IMG/VR virus record: IMGVR_UViG_3300009506_000019
Span: 62,001-126,000 of that record
Reading direction: 5' to 3' (one strand)
From: a virus
DNA length: 64,000 bases
Made by a program: the position numbers and the translations under genes. A model generated the notes under the pieces. The model ran no database searches, was not told the DNA's origin, and was given only the letters and a program-made list of their open reading frames with translations. Below are positions 51,072-60,783 of this stretch, one piece after another. The stretch's first letter is position 1. Each line of letters begins with the position of its first letter.

Positions 51072-52477
51072 TACGCCACCAACGTTATATCACCAGAGGC
51101 GATTCTTGCAAATTCGTTTTTGTCAATTTCAATGTCGGCGTTTGCTGTTCCCCCAACCCTGTCAAGTACCTGGAAGACAAAGTTGTCAACACCAGATATA
51201 TTTCGCACTACAGCTTGAATGTCGCTCTTTTCAACGGCTTCACCCAATCCAAGGCTGTTGATGTAGTCAATGACAGCATCCACAACTGTTGACTGGATAG
51301 TAGTAAAGGAGAACCCAGGTAGAACTACCAACCTTGCTGTCAAGGTTGTATCTACCTGTGTGCCTGTTCTAATAAGCGGGTCTTGCCCACCAACATTTGT
51401 GTCCGCACTGTCCAATGCTGCTTGGATGTTTGCTACCAGAACATCTTGTTGATAGTCGATATTGATTGAGCTTCCGATGGCAGGTGTGGTACCAGACGGC
51501 AAAAAGCGAATGCCGTCCTCTGCACGAACACTGTTGGCTACACCGGTTGTATCCTTCACGAATTCATAATCTACCCCAAGGGTATATCCAGGAACATTTA
51601 CTATATTCTGTACAGGTTGATTATCTAGCACAATAAGCTGACCAATACCTAGGAATTCAGCTTCATCAGATCTGGTCAGGTTCTGTGATCCAGTAATAAA
51701 CACATCGATTGCGCCAGAGTCTTCACCAGATCTGGTAATCAAAGGATCACCAGCAAACACAACCAACACATCACCAGCGTCTTGAAAACGACTCTTAATG
51801 AATAAACGCAAGCCATTTTGTACACCAAGCTGAGATCCCACAATAGAGATGGAATATCTCTCCAACAAGTCTGCGTTGGTCTCTCTATCAGTGACGATTG
51901 AAGATCTGCTTTTATTTTCCACCGAATCGAAGCCAGACAACGGACGAAGTGGTCTATTAATCTTTCCAGGACCAACCTCACCAATCTTCCCGGAAGTGGT
52001 GGCTTGTACAGCCACTTCAAGCTCATACCGTTCTGTTTCGAGGTTGTAGTAAGAGGCAGCCGATGCCACAGGCATCGTTTTTGATTCTGTGGTTACAAAC
52101 ACAACAGTCTCACCAGTCTCTTCGTCTGGCGTGGTTGCGATCGGAAAGTTCTTCTGAACAGTAGTATCAATTTGAGGAGCAGTTGCTCTAGAAAATATAA
52201 CTGTAGTGCTGGAACGACCGCCCTCGTTTCGAGTCAAAAACTCATTGTACACAAATGCTTCGACATCGATATCATCAAATTCTTCTTGTCCTTCTAATAG
52301 AATCAGCTGCGATACATTTCTGATTCTGTCATTCTGATTTTCAAGCACCAATGCGGTGGGTTGAACAACGATGTCCGGAATTGGGCCAATTTCAGTGTCA
52401 TGACCCTCGTTTCGGTCTTGTATGCCAACATTCAGATCGTTAGCAAACTGATCCGCTGTAATTTTTGGTACAGGCAT
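51071..52477 (-). CDS. Baseplate J-like protein
   Basis: 468 aa. Typical layout: helical N-terminus (NDRIRNVSQLILLEGQEEF), a TTVIFSRATAP…FPIATTPDEETGETVVF jump, a middle domain with SGFDSVENKSRSSIVTDRET, and an end with YINSLGLGEAVEKSDIQ…ISGVDNFVFQVL and DIEIDKNEFARIASG. This is the P2 gpJ/Mu gp47-like wedge protein family, which joins baseplate to fibres. It lies next to gp25-like and spike genes, as expected. Confidence 0.85.
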   Translation of the reverse strand: MPVPKITADQFANDLNVGIQDRNEGHDTEIGPIPDIVVQPTALVLENQNDRIRNVSQLILLEGQEEFDDIDVEAFVYNEFLTRNEGGRSSTTVIFSRATAPQIDTTVQKNFPIATTPDEETGETVVFVTTESKTMPVASAASYYNLETERYELEVAVQATTSGKIGEVGPGKINRPLRPLSGFDSVENKSRSSIVTDRETNADLLERYSISIVGSQLGVQNGLRLFIKSRFQDAGDVLVVFAGDPLITRSGEDSGAIDVFITGSQNLTRSDEAEFLGIGQLIVLDNQPVQNIVNVPGYTLGVDYEFVKDTTGVANSVRAEDGIRFLPSGTTPAIGSSINIDYQQDVLVANIQAALDSADTNVGGQDPLIRTGTQVDTTLTARLVVLPGFSFTTIQSTVVDAVIDYINSLGLGEAVEKSDIQAVVRNISGVDNFVFQVLDRVGGTANADIEIDKNEFARIASGDITLVA

Positions 52478-52480
52478 CGC

Positions 52481-52921
52481 TTACCCCACTACTCCCGATA
52501 TTTCAGTGTTCCCTTTATCGGCAGTTCTAACACCAAGCCTAAAACGAAAATCGGTCTTATTACCTTCTGGTATGATTTGCAATCTAGATATAGAATAAAA
52601 TCGTTCGCTTCTTGGCCTGATGGCTGGTCTTTTGTTCTGCTGTTTCAGCATGAAAGAAAACATACCTCTTATTTGTCTGTTAATCAATATAGAAATAGTT
52701 GCACTGCCGAATTGAGGCACAGTGCCAACCAAGTTCTGAAGTGCAGCTGTGGTGCCATTACGTACACGCTCGAGAGACAACCCACGTCTCAAATCTTGTA
52801 GTGTCTTCTCCCTCGATTTTGCCTTGTCCTCTTCGTTGACAGGATTCCCAATCAACTTTGGTCTACCATTGCTGGCATTCACGACCACATCACCATTTGA
52901 TATTTTCAGTGTAGTGGCCAT
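52481..52921 (-). CDS. gp25-like baseplate wedge protein, 146 aa
   Basis: Start set at ATG 52921 (MATTLKISNG) with GGAGG before it. LGTVPQFGSATISILINRQIRGMF and ISRLQIIPEG give the gp25/W-like pattern. Adjacent to baseplate J, as in contractile-tail phages. Part of the wedge that initiates sheath attachment. The assignment rests on length, pattern and position. Confidence 0.5.
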   Translation of the reverse strand: MATTLKISNGDVVVNASNGRPKLIGNPVNEEDKAKSREKTLQDLRRGLSLERVRNGTTAALQNLVGTVPQFGSATISILINRQIRGMFSFMLKQQNKRPAIRPRSERFYSISRLQIIPEGNKTDFRFRLGVRTADKGNTEISGVVG

Positions 52922-52923
52922 GA

Positions 52924-53376
52924 TCAACCTCCGGACAAACAAGCATCTATAATTGTAGAGATGTTTGTAAACTGGTCAATTGCCGCGTTCAATTCGTTCA
53001 CGATTGCATTCAATTCATCCCTATAACTGAGAAGTCGAGTCAACTCAAATAATAAATCATTGGTTGTGCTCAACGCAACATCAATCGATTGCTGTAGATT
53101 TAGATTAAAAAAGCCAAGATCAACACATTGACTGATTTGATTCAACGGGATCAGATATGCGGATTGTTTTACTTCTTCAACCACAGCATTCGCTGCTTGT
53201 TGGACCGCTTGAACCGGCAGAGCCAGAATATCATACTGAAGAAGCTGCGTCTGGAACACAACAATTTGAGCTTCCAGAATAGCAACTTGACCATCTATCA
53301 GAGCTTGGATACTTCGCAGCGCAGAATCCGATAAGGAGCAAAGTATCTGTTTAACACATGGATTCAGTTCTGCCAT
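52924..53376 (-). CDS. Coiled-coil baseplate-region protein, 150 aa
   Basis: Almost fully helical: DGQVAILEAQIVVFQTQLLQ, VVEEVKQSAY, TTNDLLFELTRLL, DELNAIVNELNAAIDQFTN. Ends with CLSGG. Encoded between gp25-like and a Pro/Ala-rich protein. Probably a small scaffold or baseplate component. No family recognised. Confidence 0.55.
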   Translation of the reverse strand: MAELNPCVKQILCSLSDSALRSIQALIDGQVAILEAQIVVFQTQLLQYDILALPVQAVQQAANAVVEEVKQSAYLIPLNQISQCVDLGFFNLNLQQSIDVALSTTNDLLFELTRLLSYRDELNAIVNELNAAIDQFTNISTIIDACLSGG

Positions 53377-53383
53377 AAGTCAC

Positions 53384-53884
53384 TCACGTGATTGGTACTG
53401 TGCCACCAACAGAAAGCACCCACAATCCACCTGTTGCGTTAGCTCCACCAAGAGCCGCTGCTGTTGCGGTAGCAGCCTGTGCTCTTGTTGTAGTGGGGAG
53501 TATGTTTGTTGGAAATACAGAAGGCAGAACCACAGCCGCAATAGTTGCTACGGCTGGTGGTGGTGTTGCAGAAGCTGCTCCAGCATACAAAGAAGCAGCT
53601 GCTGCTGAAATTCCCACCCACGCCTGCACAAAACCTGCTTGTAACTTTAACGGTCCTTGAGGGGGAGGAGGTGGCGGATCTCCACCAGGATCTGATAATC
53701 CAACCATTGCTGTCTTGATGGCCCCTTCAAGACCCTGAATAATACTATCTGTTCCAGGTAATCGATCCATTCCAAGGAAAAAGGCAATCATCGCAGCAGC
53801 CCATGCATCAATGGCTTCTTGCTCAGTGCCATATTCACCGAGTAGAGGATCTTCAAGTTCTGTTATGGTACTAGCCATTGGCAT
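53384..53884 (-). CDS. Pro/Ala-rich baseplate-region protein, 166 aa
   Basis: Start set at ATG 53884 (MPMASTITEL), since the longer frame would overlap the spike gene. Acidic N-terminus (DPLLGEYGTEQEAIDAW), a central PPPPPP run, then an Ala-rich, weakly hydrophobic tail. No family recognised; position suggests a tail-tip or baseplate role. Confidence 0.5.
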   Translation of the reverse strand: MPMASTITELEDPLLGEYGTEQEAIDAWAAAMIAFFLGMDRLPGTDSIIQGLEGAIKTAMVGLSDPGGDPPPPPPQGPLKLQAGFVQAWVGISAAAASLYAGAASATPPPAVATIAAVVLPSVFPTNILPTTTRAQAATATAAALGGANATGGLWVLSVGGTVPIT

Positions 53885-53888
53885 TTTA

Positions 53889-55040
53889 CTATCCGTCCGG
53901 GATGTTGAGTTTTGTAGAATTAATAGCCGAATCCCAATCCGGCATCTGCACCAACACCGATGGTGTTCCACTAGGACCAACACCAGTAGGATGAACATGT
54001 GTATCAAACGTATTCATCTTTGTTTGAAGTTGTCCCCACAAAGCCTGCAGATGATCCGCGATGGCAACCGCAACCTCCGGTGCTCCTGTTAGAGAAATGT
54101 AGAATTGCCCAGACGCGCCATCGATATCAACACTTGTCTGGTCTGTCTTCCATTGAACATAGGTTGCTGGCTGAGACTGCTCTATGTTTACATTCCCAAG
54201 ATTATCAATCAATAAACTGAATACTTCGAGAGCATCTGCGCCATCACCCAAGCTAATCTTGCCCCTGAGCGGAAAACCAGAAGGCCCAAGTTCTGGTATA
54301 TTTGTGCTATCCAAGATGTCGCCAAAATGAATCTTGGCTCGAGATTGTACGCTTGGCGTACCGGTCGGCAATGGGAAGTTAACATCAACTAAAAATTCTT
54401 TGTATATGCCACTGCTTGCGGGGGTTTCATCTTGATCCGTTGGTACTTTCTTTCGAAATACGGTGCCAAACCGCATTTCAGCTGTCTCGGACGAATAGTG
54501 ATACTCAGAAGCTTTGGATTCTAACCGATATGCTTGCTTATTGAGCTTAATAAACGCTTGGCCTCCGGAGAGATAGAGAGTTCCTTGATTTGATCCATGG
54601 ATATATGCGTCACCACTCGATTTGAAGTCAAATTCACCAGGACGCAATTCCCTGAACACGGCAAACCCAGCAATCCCATCATCGGCAAATTTCTTGAGTT
54701 GCTGCCACCCCTCTTGCGGTAATTCTTCCCCACTGGCATTTATGTCGTATCCCATGATAATGGGAGAGTCATCATTTCTGTAAGCAACATGCACGTTCTC
54801 CCCGCCAAAGGGCATATACCTGCCCCATGCAGATTGCCTTCCCTTACCAGAAAACCACAATGGTGGCACGGTTATATTTCTAGTGCCATGCACCTCTAAT
54901 GTGTTTACCTGGCCTTTTCCATTTGGTGGATCAATAGAGGCCAACTTCCCACGCACAATGCGTGACAAGTAGCGAGCGCCATCTCTGGTACCCATGTAAC
55001 CAGTAGAATCTTCGCCTGGATATGAGTCTCTTCCTGCCAT
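53889..55040 (-). CDS. Baseplate central spike (gpV/gp45-like)
   Basis: 383 aa. N-terminal OB-fold-like segment (RIVRGKLASIDPPNGKGQVNTLEV…VHVAYRNDDSPIIMGYD), then beta-helix-like strands (GDAYIHGSNQGTLYLSGGQAF…), and a C-terminal tip with THVHPTGVGPSG, the HxH motif that binds metal at the spike tip of contractile tails. Role: punctures the outer envelope at the tube end. It overlaps the hub gene by one base. Confidence 0.75.
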   Translation of the reverse strand: MAGRDSYPGEDSTGYMGTRDGARYLSRIVRGKLASIDPPNGKGQVNTLEVHGTRNITVPPLWFSGKGRQSAWGRYMPFGGENVHVAYRNDDSPIIMGYDINASGEELPQEGWQQLKKFADDGIAGFAVFRELRPGEFDFKSSGDAYIHGSNQGTLYLSGGQAFIKLNKQAYRLESKASEYHYSSETAEMRFGTVFRKKVPTDQDETPASSGIYKEFLVDVNFPLPTGTPSVQSRAKIHFGDILDSTNIPELGPSGFPLRGKISLGDGADALEVFSLLIDNLGNVNIEQSQPATYVQWKTDQTSVDIDGASGQFYISLTGAPEVAVAIADHLQALWGQLQTKMNTFDTHVHPTGVGPSGTPSVLVQMPDWDSAINSTKLNIPDG

Positions 55041-57115
55041 TATCCCGCACTCGGAGTAGCTGTGTTGTTTCCAGAATCAGCATCCACCAGCTTAAACAAC
55101 AACTTGTAGTTCAATGGTCTGCTTGGTAGTCCTCCAATCGTTGCGTACACAGGATTACCGCTTTTATCTAGTAATCCATCCCAACCACGAAGATAGCCTA
55201 TATTAATGCGTGTGTCCACGCTGCCACCCATTCCCCACTTAATTGAATGTCTTAGTGAGGATGTGGTTCCTATGCAATTGCGTTGAGTGATAAATATTGG
55301 TCTGTTCAACCACAAACCAAAATTTGGAAGTGCGTTGATACCCATATTTCTGGAATCTGCGTTCATCTTGTTCAGGGTTATATGAGCATATGCATGCGCT
55401 GCCTCTTTGGTGATAATGATACCTTTAGGATCTGTTTGCTCCAGCCTCAGGCCATACAATGGCACAAGATGTTTCAATGTTATGACAGCCCCAGACTGAA
55501 ATTCTTTAGCTAGACCCAATTCAGCATAACCTTGTGCAATGTTGAAATGGCCAACTATTTGCGTTCTGACTTTTTCGTCAGTGATTTGCTTGCTAAAGTT
55601 TATTGTGTCGCGTTTGGTGATGACATACCTACTACCAAATGGCCCACGTGTGTCTGTTTCATTCACCAAAGTGAATAGACGGCCATTGTCTATAGTTACA
55701 AGCTTGGCGCTTTCTTCCAGCGACCAGTCGTCTGGATCAAAATCATACAGAGGAAATTCACAAATCAAATCTCCCTTGGGTGATTCATAAAATACAAATT
55801 CTATCCTCTCAATAGAGTCAAAGATTATACGAAGCCTACTTGAAAATTCTGTCTGCATCGCAGGATTTTTGAGTATATCCCTTAATGTCGCTTCTCTATT
55901 CACAGAAGGATGAAATGACGCTGGCAACAAAAGTAAAAGACGACCACCATCAACAGGAAAGTCTTGTGGATTTTCACCGATAATGGTTATTACTGAGGTT
56001 GGATCTGGTGTACCATCACCATACCTGACAACATCATTCATGTATGGAGTGCTGTCACCATTTTCAATAATCATCTCCTCTATGTCTGTTATTTTGACTT
56101 CATGATCTATGAGCGATTGCCATTGAGATAGATCCTCAATTGGTGTTATGTTTATACCCTTGAGCGCGTCCTCAACTCCACCACTAGAGGTTGGACCGTA
56201 TTCCAAAACAGCTGAACGTTTATAGCTGAAGTTCCCGACACCACCTATTGTGGCCTGCGCCACAGCAGCACCAACGGGGCTATCCCTACGTAGGGAAAAC
56301 TTGTCGTCATTTTCAGGATCGTTACCAAACACTATGAAGAACAGAAGTTCAGGCAACGTTAGATTTGCAAGACCAGAACTCCAGAATGTTCTGACCACAA
56401 CGTCAAGTTCTTCTTGCTTGATAGCGTTGATGTCAATAATACCTGGGTTGAATGTAACACGAGCGTATCTAAATTGCTTGAGGGGGCCTTCTCCGCCAAT
56501 AGTCAAGATTCTTTGATTGTTTTCATCGACATTATCATCGAAATTGCTAACAAAACCAGCAAACATATGATACCAGCGAGTTGGTACATATGGATCTCTG
56601 AAAAAGACACGTATCGGATCGTTTGGGTGAAATATTGGATCTTCAGCTTGGAATGGATACCTAAACGCATCTCCTATCAACGGATTGAGAGATGATTCCT
56701 GACCATCTACTTCTGGAGCTGCGACGTTTGGTACTCTTACTGTTATCTTTCTGCCAACAACTGTTCGTTTTATTTCTGGTGTTATATATTGAACATTGTA
56801 TAAAATCGCATCTTCGATATCTTGTTCATCAACATAGATTTCCGTTAGTTTGTCTGGGTCTTGTCCTGCCTCAACTAACTTACTTATCTTTCTTTGAAAG
56901 GCCAATTGAGTTACATCTGTGAATATAGTAGTAAGATCAGTTGTGGTGTAGACATATTTATCGTCTGGATTTGCGAGTGTGATAGTGCATGTGTTTGGAG
57001 CACGACCTTTGTTCCAATCAACATCTACATCCAACACGTCTTCGGTAACATCAACACCGAAAATAAAAACCCGAAACGCCGGGAAGGCGTGTCTGACTTG
57101 TCCACGTGTTGTCAT
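55040..57115 (-). CDS. Baseplate hub protein (gpD/gp44-like), 691 aa
   Basis: N-terminus VTEDVLDVDVDWNKGRAPNTC is the typical first strand-turn of phage hub proteins of the gpD/VgrG family. The middle contains hub-like FRDPYVPTRWYHMFAGFVSN, and the long C-terminal extension ends in HITLNKMNADSRNMGI and RPLNYKLLFKL. It forms the hub ring between tube and spike. Follows the expected order hub, spike. Confidence 0.65.
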   Translation of the reverse strand: MTTRGQVRHAFPAFRVFIFGVDVTEDVLDVDVDWNKGRAPNTCTITLANPDDKYVYTTTDLTTIFTDVTQLAFQRKISKLVEAGQDPDKLTEIYVDEQDIEDAILYNVQYITPEIKRTVVGRKITVRVPNVAAPEVDGQESSLNPLIGDAFRYPFQAEDPIFHPNDPIRVFFRDPYVPTRWYHMFAGFVSNFDDNVDENNQRILTIGGEGPLKQFRYARVTFNPGIIDINAIKQEELDVVVRTFWSSGLANLTLPELLFFIVFGNDPENDDKFSLRRDSPVGAAVAQATIGGVGNFSYKRSAVLEYGPTSSGGVEDALKGINITPIEDLSQWQSLIDHEVKITDIEEMIIENGDSTPYMNDVVRYGDGTPDPTSVITIIGENPQDFPVDGGRLLLLLPASFHPSVNREATLRDILKNPAMQTEFSSRLRIIFDSIERIEFVFYESPKGDLICEFPLYDFDPDDWSLEESAKLVTIDNGRLFTLVNETDTRGPFGSRYVITKRDTINFSKQITDEKVRTQIVGHFNIAQGYAELGLAKEFQSGAVITLKHLVPLYGLRLEQTDPKGIIITKEAAHAYAHITLNKMNADSRNMGINALPNFGLWLNRPIFITQRNCIGTTSSLRHSIKWGMGGSVDTRINIGYLRGWDGLLDKSGNPVYATIGGLPSRPLNYKLLFKLVDADSGNNTATPSAG

Positions 57116-57876
57116 GTCTGCCCAGCTGTACGCCTTGTGTCAATGGTTAATTCTTGAATCTGTGTTGGGAGTTCTGACAGCGGCGGTACAACCTCCTGCA
57201 CTGTGAACGACATCGAATAGTCGCGTGTGAACGGCTTGTCTGCATTCTCAGAAAATTCAAGTACATTACTGTAATGACCAATCAGATAGATTTGAACTGG
57301 TATACCAACAGACGCATACATAATCAAAAACTCATTGCGTGTGTTATCATCCAACAACATCGCTTCCCTGGTAAGCGCCCAAAGATTGTGCCAAATGAGT
57401 AACTTTCTGTTGGCTCCGGTGTTATATCCTCCCTGAGTAGAAAACAAACCACGATCGGTGGTTACGTCGCCTCTGATATCGAGATTTCCAGTGTTTCCTC
57501 TGAAGTCCAGAGTGAGGATATCGTTGTTCTCACCCTTTGAATTTGTAAAATGAAAGAATACACTACCTTCTTGTGTGTCTCGCTTGGTAATGCGTTTTGG
57601 CTGACGAAAGTTAATACTGTTGGGATTTACAGCCATCTCTATTGAGATGAGTTCTCCACCAGGAGCTGACAACGGATTGGTAGTAGACAAAAATTCAAGT
57701 GCACTGGCTGTATTTTCGGTTCCGGAAATTCTTGCAGATGGATCAATGCCTCCAGTACGCAATCTCTTCAAAGAAGTAAATGTCATTGGAACACGGTTTG
57801 GGTCCGTGAACGATTTTCCGCCCTCACCAAATATTGTTTGACCGAGGGCAGATGTAAAATCAGGTATAAGCGTCAT
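57112..57876 (-). CDS. Tail-tip/hub-adaptor protein, 254 aa
   Basis: Start set at ATG 57876 (MTLIPDFTSA), overlapping the tape-measure stop as TAATG. IEMAVNPNSINFRQPKRITKRDTQEG and NGDILTLDFRGNTGN-like strands match phage proteins at the tail end between tape measure and hub. Possibly a gp53- or LysM-type adaptor. Exact family uncertain. Confidence 0.55.
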   Translation of the reverse strand: MTLIPDFTSALGQTIFGEGGKSFTDPNRVPMTFTSLKRLRTGGIDPSARISGTENTASALEFLSTTNPLSAPGGELISIEMAVNPNSINFRQPKRITKRDTQEGSVFFHFTNSKGENNDILTLDFRGNTGNLDIRGDVTTDRGLFSTQGGYNTGANRKLLIWHNLWALTREAMLLDDNTRNEFLIMYASVGIPVQIYLIGHYSNVLEFSENADKPFTRDYSMSFTVQEVVPPLSELPTQIQELTIDTRRTAGQT

Positions 57877-60086
57877 TACGGTGCCTCTGGTAAGCCCTTC
57901 TGGCCTTCCCAACCTAATATCTGGAAGACAACTTTGGCTTTGATTTTGCCCTTGCCAGGCACATTCACCTCAGTCATCTGTTCTTCTCGTTGTTCAACAT
58001 TTAACATCTGAGAACGCAACTTGTCGCCAACCATTCCCCCAATAACTTTATCTTGTTGTAGACGTTGATATACAGCCTCTTCTCCCCTGCCGGTTTTTCC
58101 TTCTTCTTTCTTGTAAAGCTGCATGAGTTCTGTATATAAACCTTCTTGACGAAGAATCATGCTGTCATTATAGTTGCGTAATAGCACACCAATGGCGCTG
58201 GTCTTTCTTTCTCCAATGCGTGCCTTGCCTCTTCGCCCTATGTCTTCTAACTCACTTCTGGTTACTGTCTCTGTAATATCAGATCCAAATACACCAGTGT
58301 CCTCACCAGAAGAGAATTCATATGCTTCTCCACGCTTGATTTGATCTTCTCTTTGCTTGATTCTTTTTAGTTTTTCGTCATATGATTCATACTTACCACC
58401 AGCACCTGTCATAAGGGTGCTGAGAATTCCCATTCTAGCGCCGCCCATAACTTCTTTGGCACCGCCCATCATCATCTTGATAGCTCGAGTGCTCATTTCT
58501 GCTGATTGAGCTATCATCTCGCCTGAAGCTTTTTTGGCAGCCTCATCGCCAAACAAGCCCATAGACAAATATTTTATGCCATATACGATCGATTGCAGTC
58601 CAGCGATGGTTGCGCCGAGAAGACCAGCACCAATCTTGGCTAGTCCATTTTGAATTTTTAACAACGAGCGTTGGAACGATGATGTTTCAGCAGCTCGATC
58701 AACAAATGCCCTGTTGAATTCTTTTTGATGATTTTTTATTGCGCCTTGTATATCGTTGGTTTTAGCTGCTTCTTTGCCAACTTCCACAATGGCTTTAGAT
58801 CCCTCAAAACCAAAGCCCATTTTTTCAAGGAAGAATCGTTGCTCCTCTACTGTTCTTCCATTCTCTTGTGCAAGTTTGAGAAGCTCACGTACAGACTCCA
58901 CAAACATACCGCCTTCTTCAGTGGTCTGTCCTCTACCACCAAATCCTTCGCGTAGAGCATAATATGCCTCAAGGCCAGTTTTTGGCCCCCCACCACCAAC
59001 ACCACGAGCTGTCATCCTTTCGCCCAGAACAGCAGAAAGGCCGACACTCATACCCGCCAGACCTTGAGTTACTTGACCAATAGCACGTTCTGCATATCCA
59101 GCCGCAAACTGCTGAGTAACACCAGGCATATTACGTTCGAGTAATTTTTGGAATCTGAGTTGAGCTTCTGCTACTTCTTCGATATCTACACGTTGTGTGC
59201 GTAGAGCCTGAGCAGATCTCATAATGGAACCAGTAAATGCAGCAACACTGGTACCAGAATCTCTTGCAGCCAAACCAATAGAAGCTATGATCCTAGTTGA
59301 TTCTTGAGCATTTTGATTGAAATCTTTGACCAATTCCCCCATCTGACGAGCAGCTGTACCAGACGCCTGTTTGAACAAAGAATCAATTGCCATCGAGGCT
59401 TCTAAAATAGATCCTCGAGACCCTTTGATTGGTTCGGAAAACTTACCTTTTACTACACTTTCTATATCTATTCCGGCCTGCGCGAAAGCTGCCGCCGCAC
59501 TTGCTGCTTCACCAGCAAGTCCTGTTGGCCCCTTGCCAAGCATTACGCCAAGACGACGAACGTCCCGTGAAATGAGGGACATCTCTGCGCGGCCAGCCTG
59601 ACCAGCTTGTTGAAAAACACGGCCAACAGTAGTACCCATGGCCCGGACTTCTTCTTCGCGCTTACCGCCCAGAACCATGAGCCCAATCAACCCACCAAAT
59701 GGAAGCTCAGATAGGATAGAGCCCTTGAGCTTAGCCATGCTATTTTGGATGCCCATAAATTGTGCTTGTTGAGGGAGCATCTCTCCGATGATTCCCTTAA
59801 CACCACGTTCGCGACGCATCTTTGCAACAGCTTCCTCATATGCCTGACCGATAGATTTGACTTTCTTTGCAGTCTCTTCTGATGCTGTTGCTTGCTCTTT
59901 ATTGATATCCTTGATGCCTTCGACCATACCAGCATACGCCTGCTTCATATAGTCTGATTTCTCAATGGTAGTGTCGTGCCACTGATCCATGAGGTCTACG
60001 GCATCTTCTAGGCTGGATGTGAATTCATCCAACCTATCTTTGAGATCACCAAGATCCAGATCTACTTTGGCTTTTACATCAGGCAT
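57876..60086 (-). CDS. Tape measure protein, 736 aa
   Basis: Start set at ATG 60086 (MPDVKAKVDL); a TTG four codons earlier is the alternative. Long helical N-terminus, hydrophobic segments (LPFGGLIGLMVLGG, about 135-148; IGAGLLGATIAGLQSIVYGI, about 520-540) and Gly-rich stretches, as in tape measure proteins that set tail length and help DNA passage. Position directly after the chaperone pair confirms the assignment. At this length the tail would be about 100-115 nm by the usual per-residue rule. Confidence 0.75.
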   Translation of the reverse strand: MPDVKAKVDLDLGDLKDRLDEFTSSLEDAVDLMDQWHDTTIEKSDYMKQAYAGMVEGIKDINKEQATASEETAKKVKSIGQAYEEAVAKMRRERGVKGIIGEMLPQQAQFMGIQNSMAKLKGSILSELPFGGLIGLMVLGGKREEEVRAMGTTVGRVFQQAGQAGRAEMSLISRDVRRLGVMLGKGPTGLAGEAASAAAAFAQAGIDIESVVKGKFSEPIKGSRGSILEASMAIDSLFKQASGTAARQMGELVKDFNQNAQESTRIIASIGLAARDSGTSVAAFTGSIMRSAQALRTQRVDIEEVAEAQLRFQKLLERNMPGVTQQFAAGYAERAIGQVTQGLAGMSVGLSAVLGERMTARGVGGGGPKTGLEAYYALREGFGGRGQTTEEGGMFVESVRELLKLAQENGRTVEEQRFFLEKMGFGFEGSKAIVEVGKEAAKTNDIQGAIKNHQKEFNRAFVDRAAETSSFQRSLLKIQNGLAKIGAGLLGATIAGLQSIVYGIKYLSMGLFGDEAAKKASGEMIAQSAEMSTRAIKMMMGGAKEVMGGARMGILSTLMTGAGGKYESYDEKLKRIKQREDQIKRGEAYEFSSGEDTGVFGSDITETVTRSELEDIGRRGKARIGERKTSAIGVLLRNYNDSMILRQEGLYTELMQLYKKEEGKTGRGEEAVYQRLQQDKVIGGMVGDKLRSQMLNVEQREEQMTEVNVPGKGKIKAKVVFQILGWEGQKGLPEAP

Positions 60087-60783
60087 CGTCGGTATCAAAC
60101 GTCACTTTCACGTCCCGTCGTGACTTGTGACGCTTTTTCTCCTCTTCAATTTGTTGCTCTACCTCTTGCTTTGCTACTTGCCTTTCAAGTGCAGCCTGAC
60201 GCTTTTTCTGCTGAATTTCTGCGCCATCAACACTATGATGAGCCGTTTCCTTCAACGGCTCCTCAATAATTTTAACTCCCAATCTACGAAGCTCTTGCTC
60301 TCTGCCAGGTGTAAACCATTCGTTCAGTTGCTGATCTAACTCCTCATCTACTTCAAACAGAGGAGCCATATCACCTAAATCTTCCCCCTTTGCGATGGCT
60401 TGAGACATTGCCTCAAATTCATCGTCATCCATAGCAGCCTGAACCTGCTGATCTGCATCCATCTGCTCGAACATATAGCCAAGCACTTCCCTTCTTGCTG
60501 TCATGAGAGACAGTGGGACAATTCGTTCTTCTGTCTCACCGTCCTTTTTCGGTAGCATGTTCAAACCAAGTAAATTAACAAGGATGTTTTTGAGAGCCTT
60601 TAATACTTGGTTCGCTATCTCTGCTACCTCTTTCTCCTTTTCTTGTTCGCTCTCCCGCAGCAGCATGTATTCAAACAGCCACTGAGCGTTGGTCATCTTT
60701 CCTACATCTGGGTTGTTGACGAGGATTCCTTTTCGGGAGAGGACGTATCCTTTGATTCGCCACCAGGAATCCCCGTCGAGGAA
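60079..60783 (-). CDS. Tail assembly chaperone T-domain (made by -1 frameshift)
   Basis: The frame is open from the slippery site to 60079 with no stop: after A AAA AAT it continues FLDGDSWWRIKGYVLSRKG then NNPDVGKMTNAQWLFEY. The total product would be about 398 residues (G plus T). Helical and acidic (EEERKRHKSRRDVK at the end). An internal ATG at 60696 (MTNAQWLF) would give a 205-residue stand-alone form. In contractile and siphophage tails the G and GT proteins escort the tape measure. It lies just before the tape-measure gene. Confidence 0.75.
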   Translation of the reverse strand, partial: FLDGDSWWRIKGYVLSRKGILVNNPDVGKMTNAQWLFEYMLLRESEQEKEKEVAEIANQVLKALKNILVNLLGLNMLPKKDGETEERIVPLSLMTARREVLGYMFEQMDADQQVQAAMDDDEFEAMSQAIAKGEDLGDMAPLFEVDEELDQQLNEWFTPGREQELRRLGVKIIEEPLKETAHHSVDGAEIQQKKRQAALERQVAKQEVEQQIEEEKKRHKSRRDVKVTFDTDDA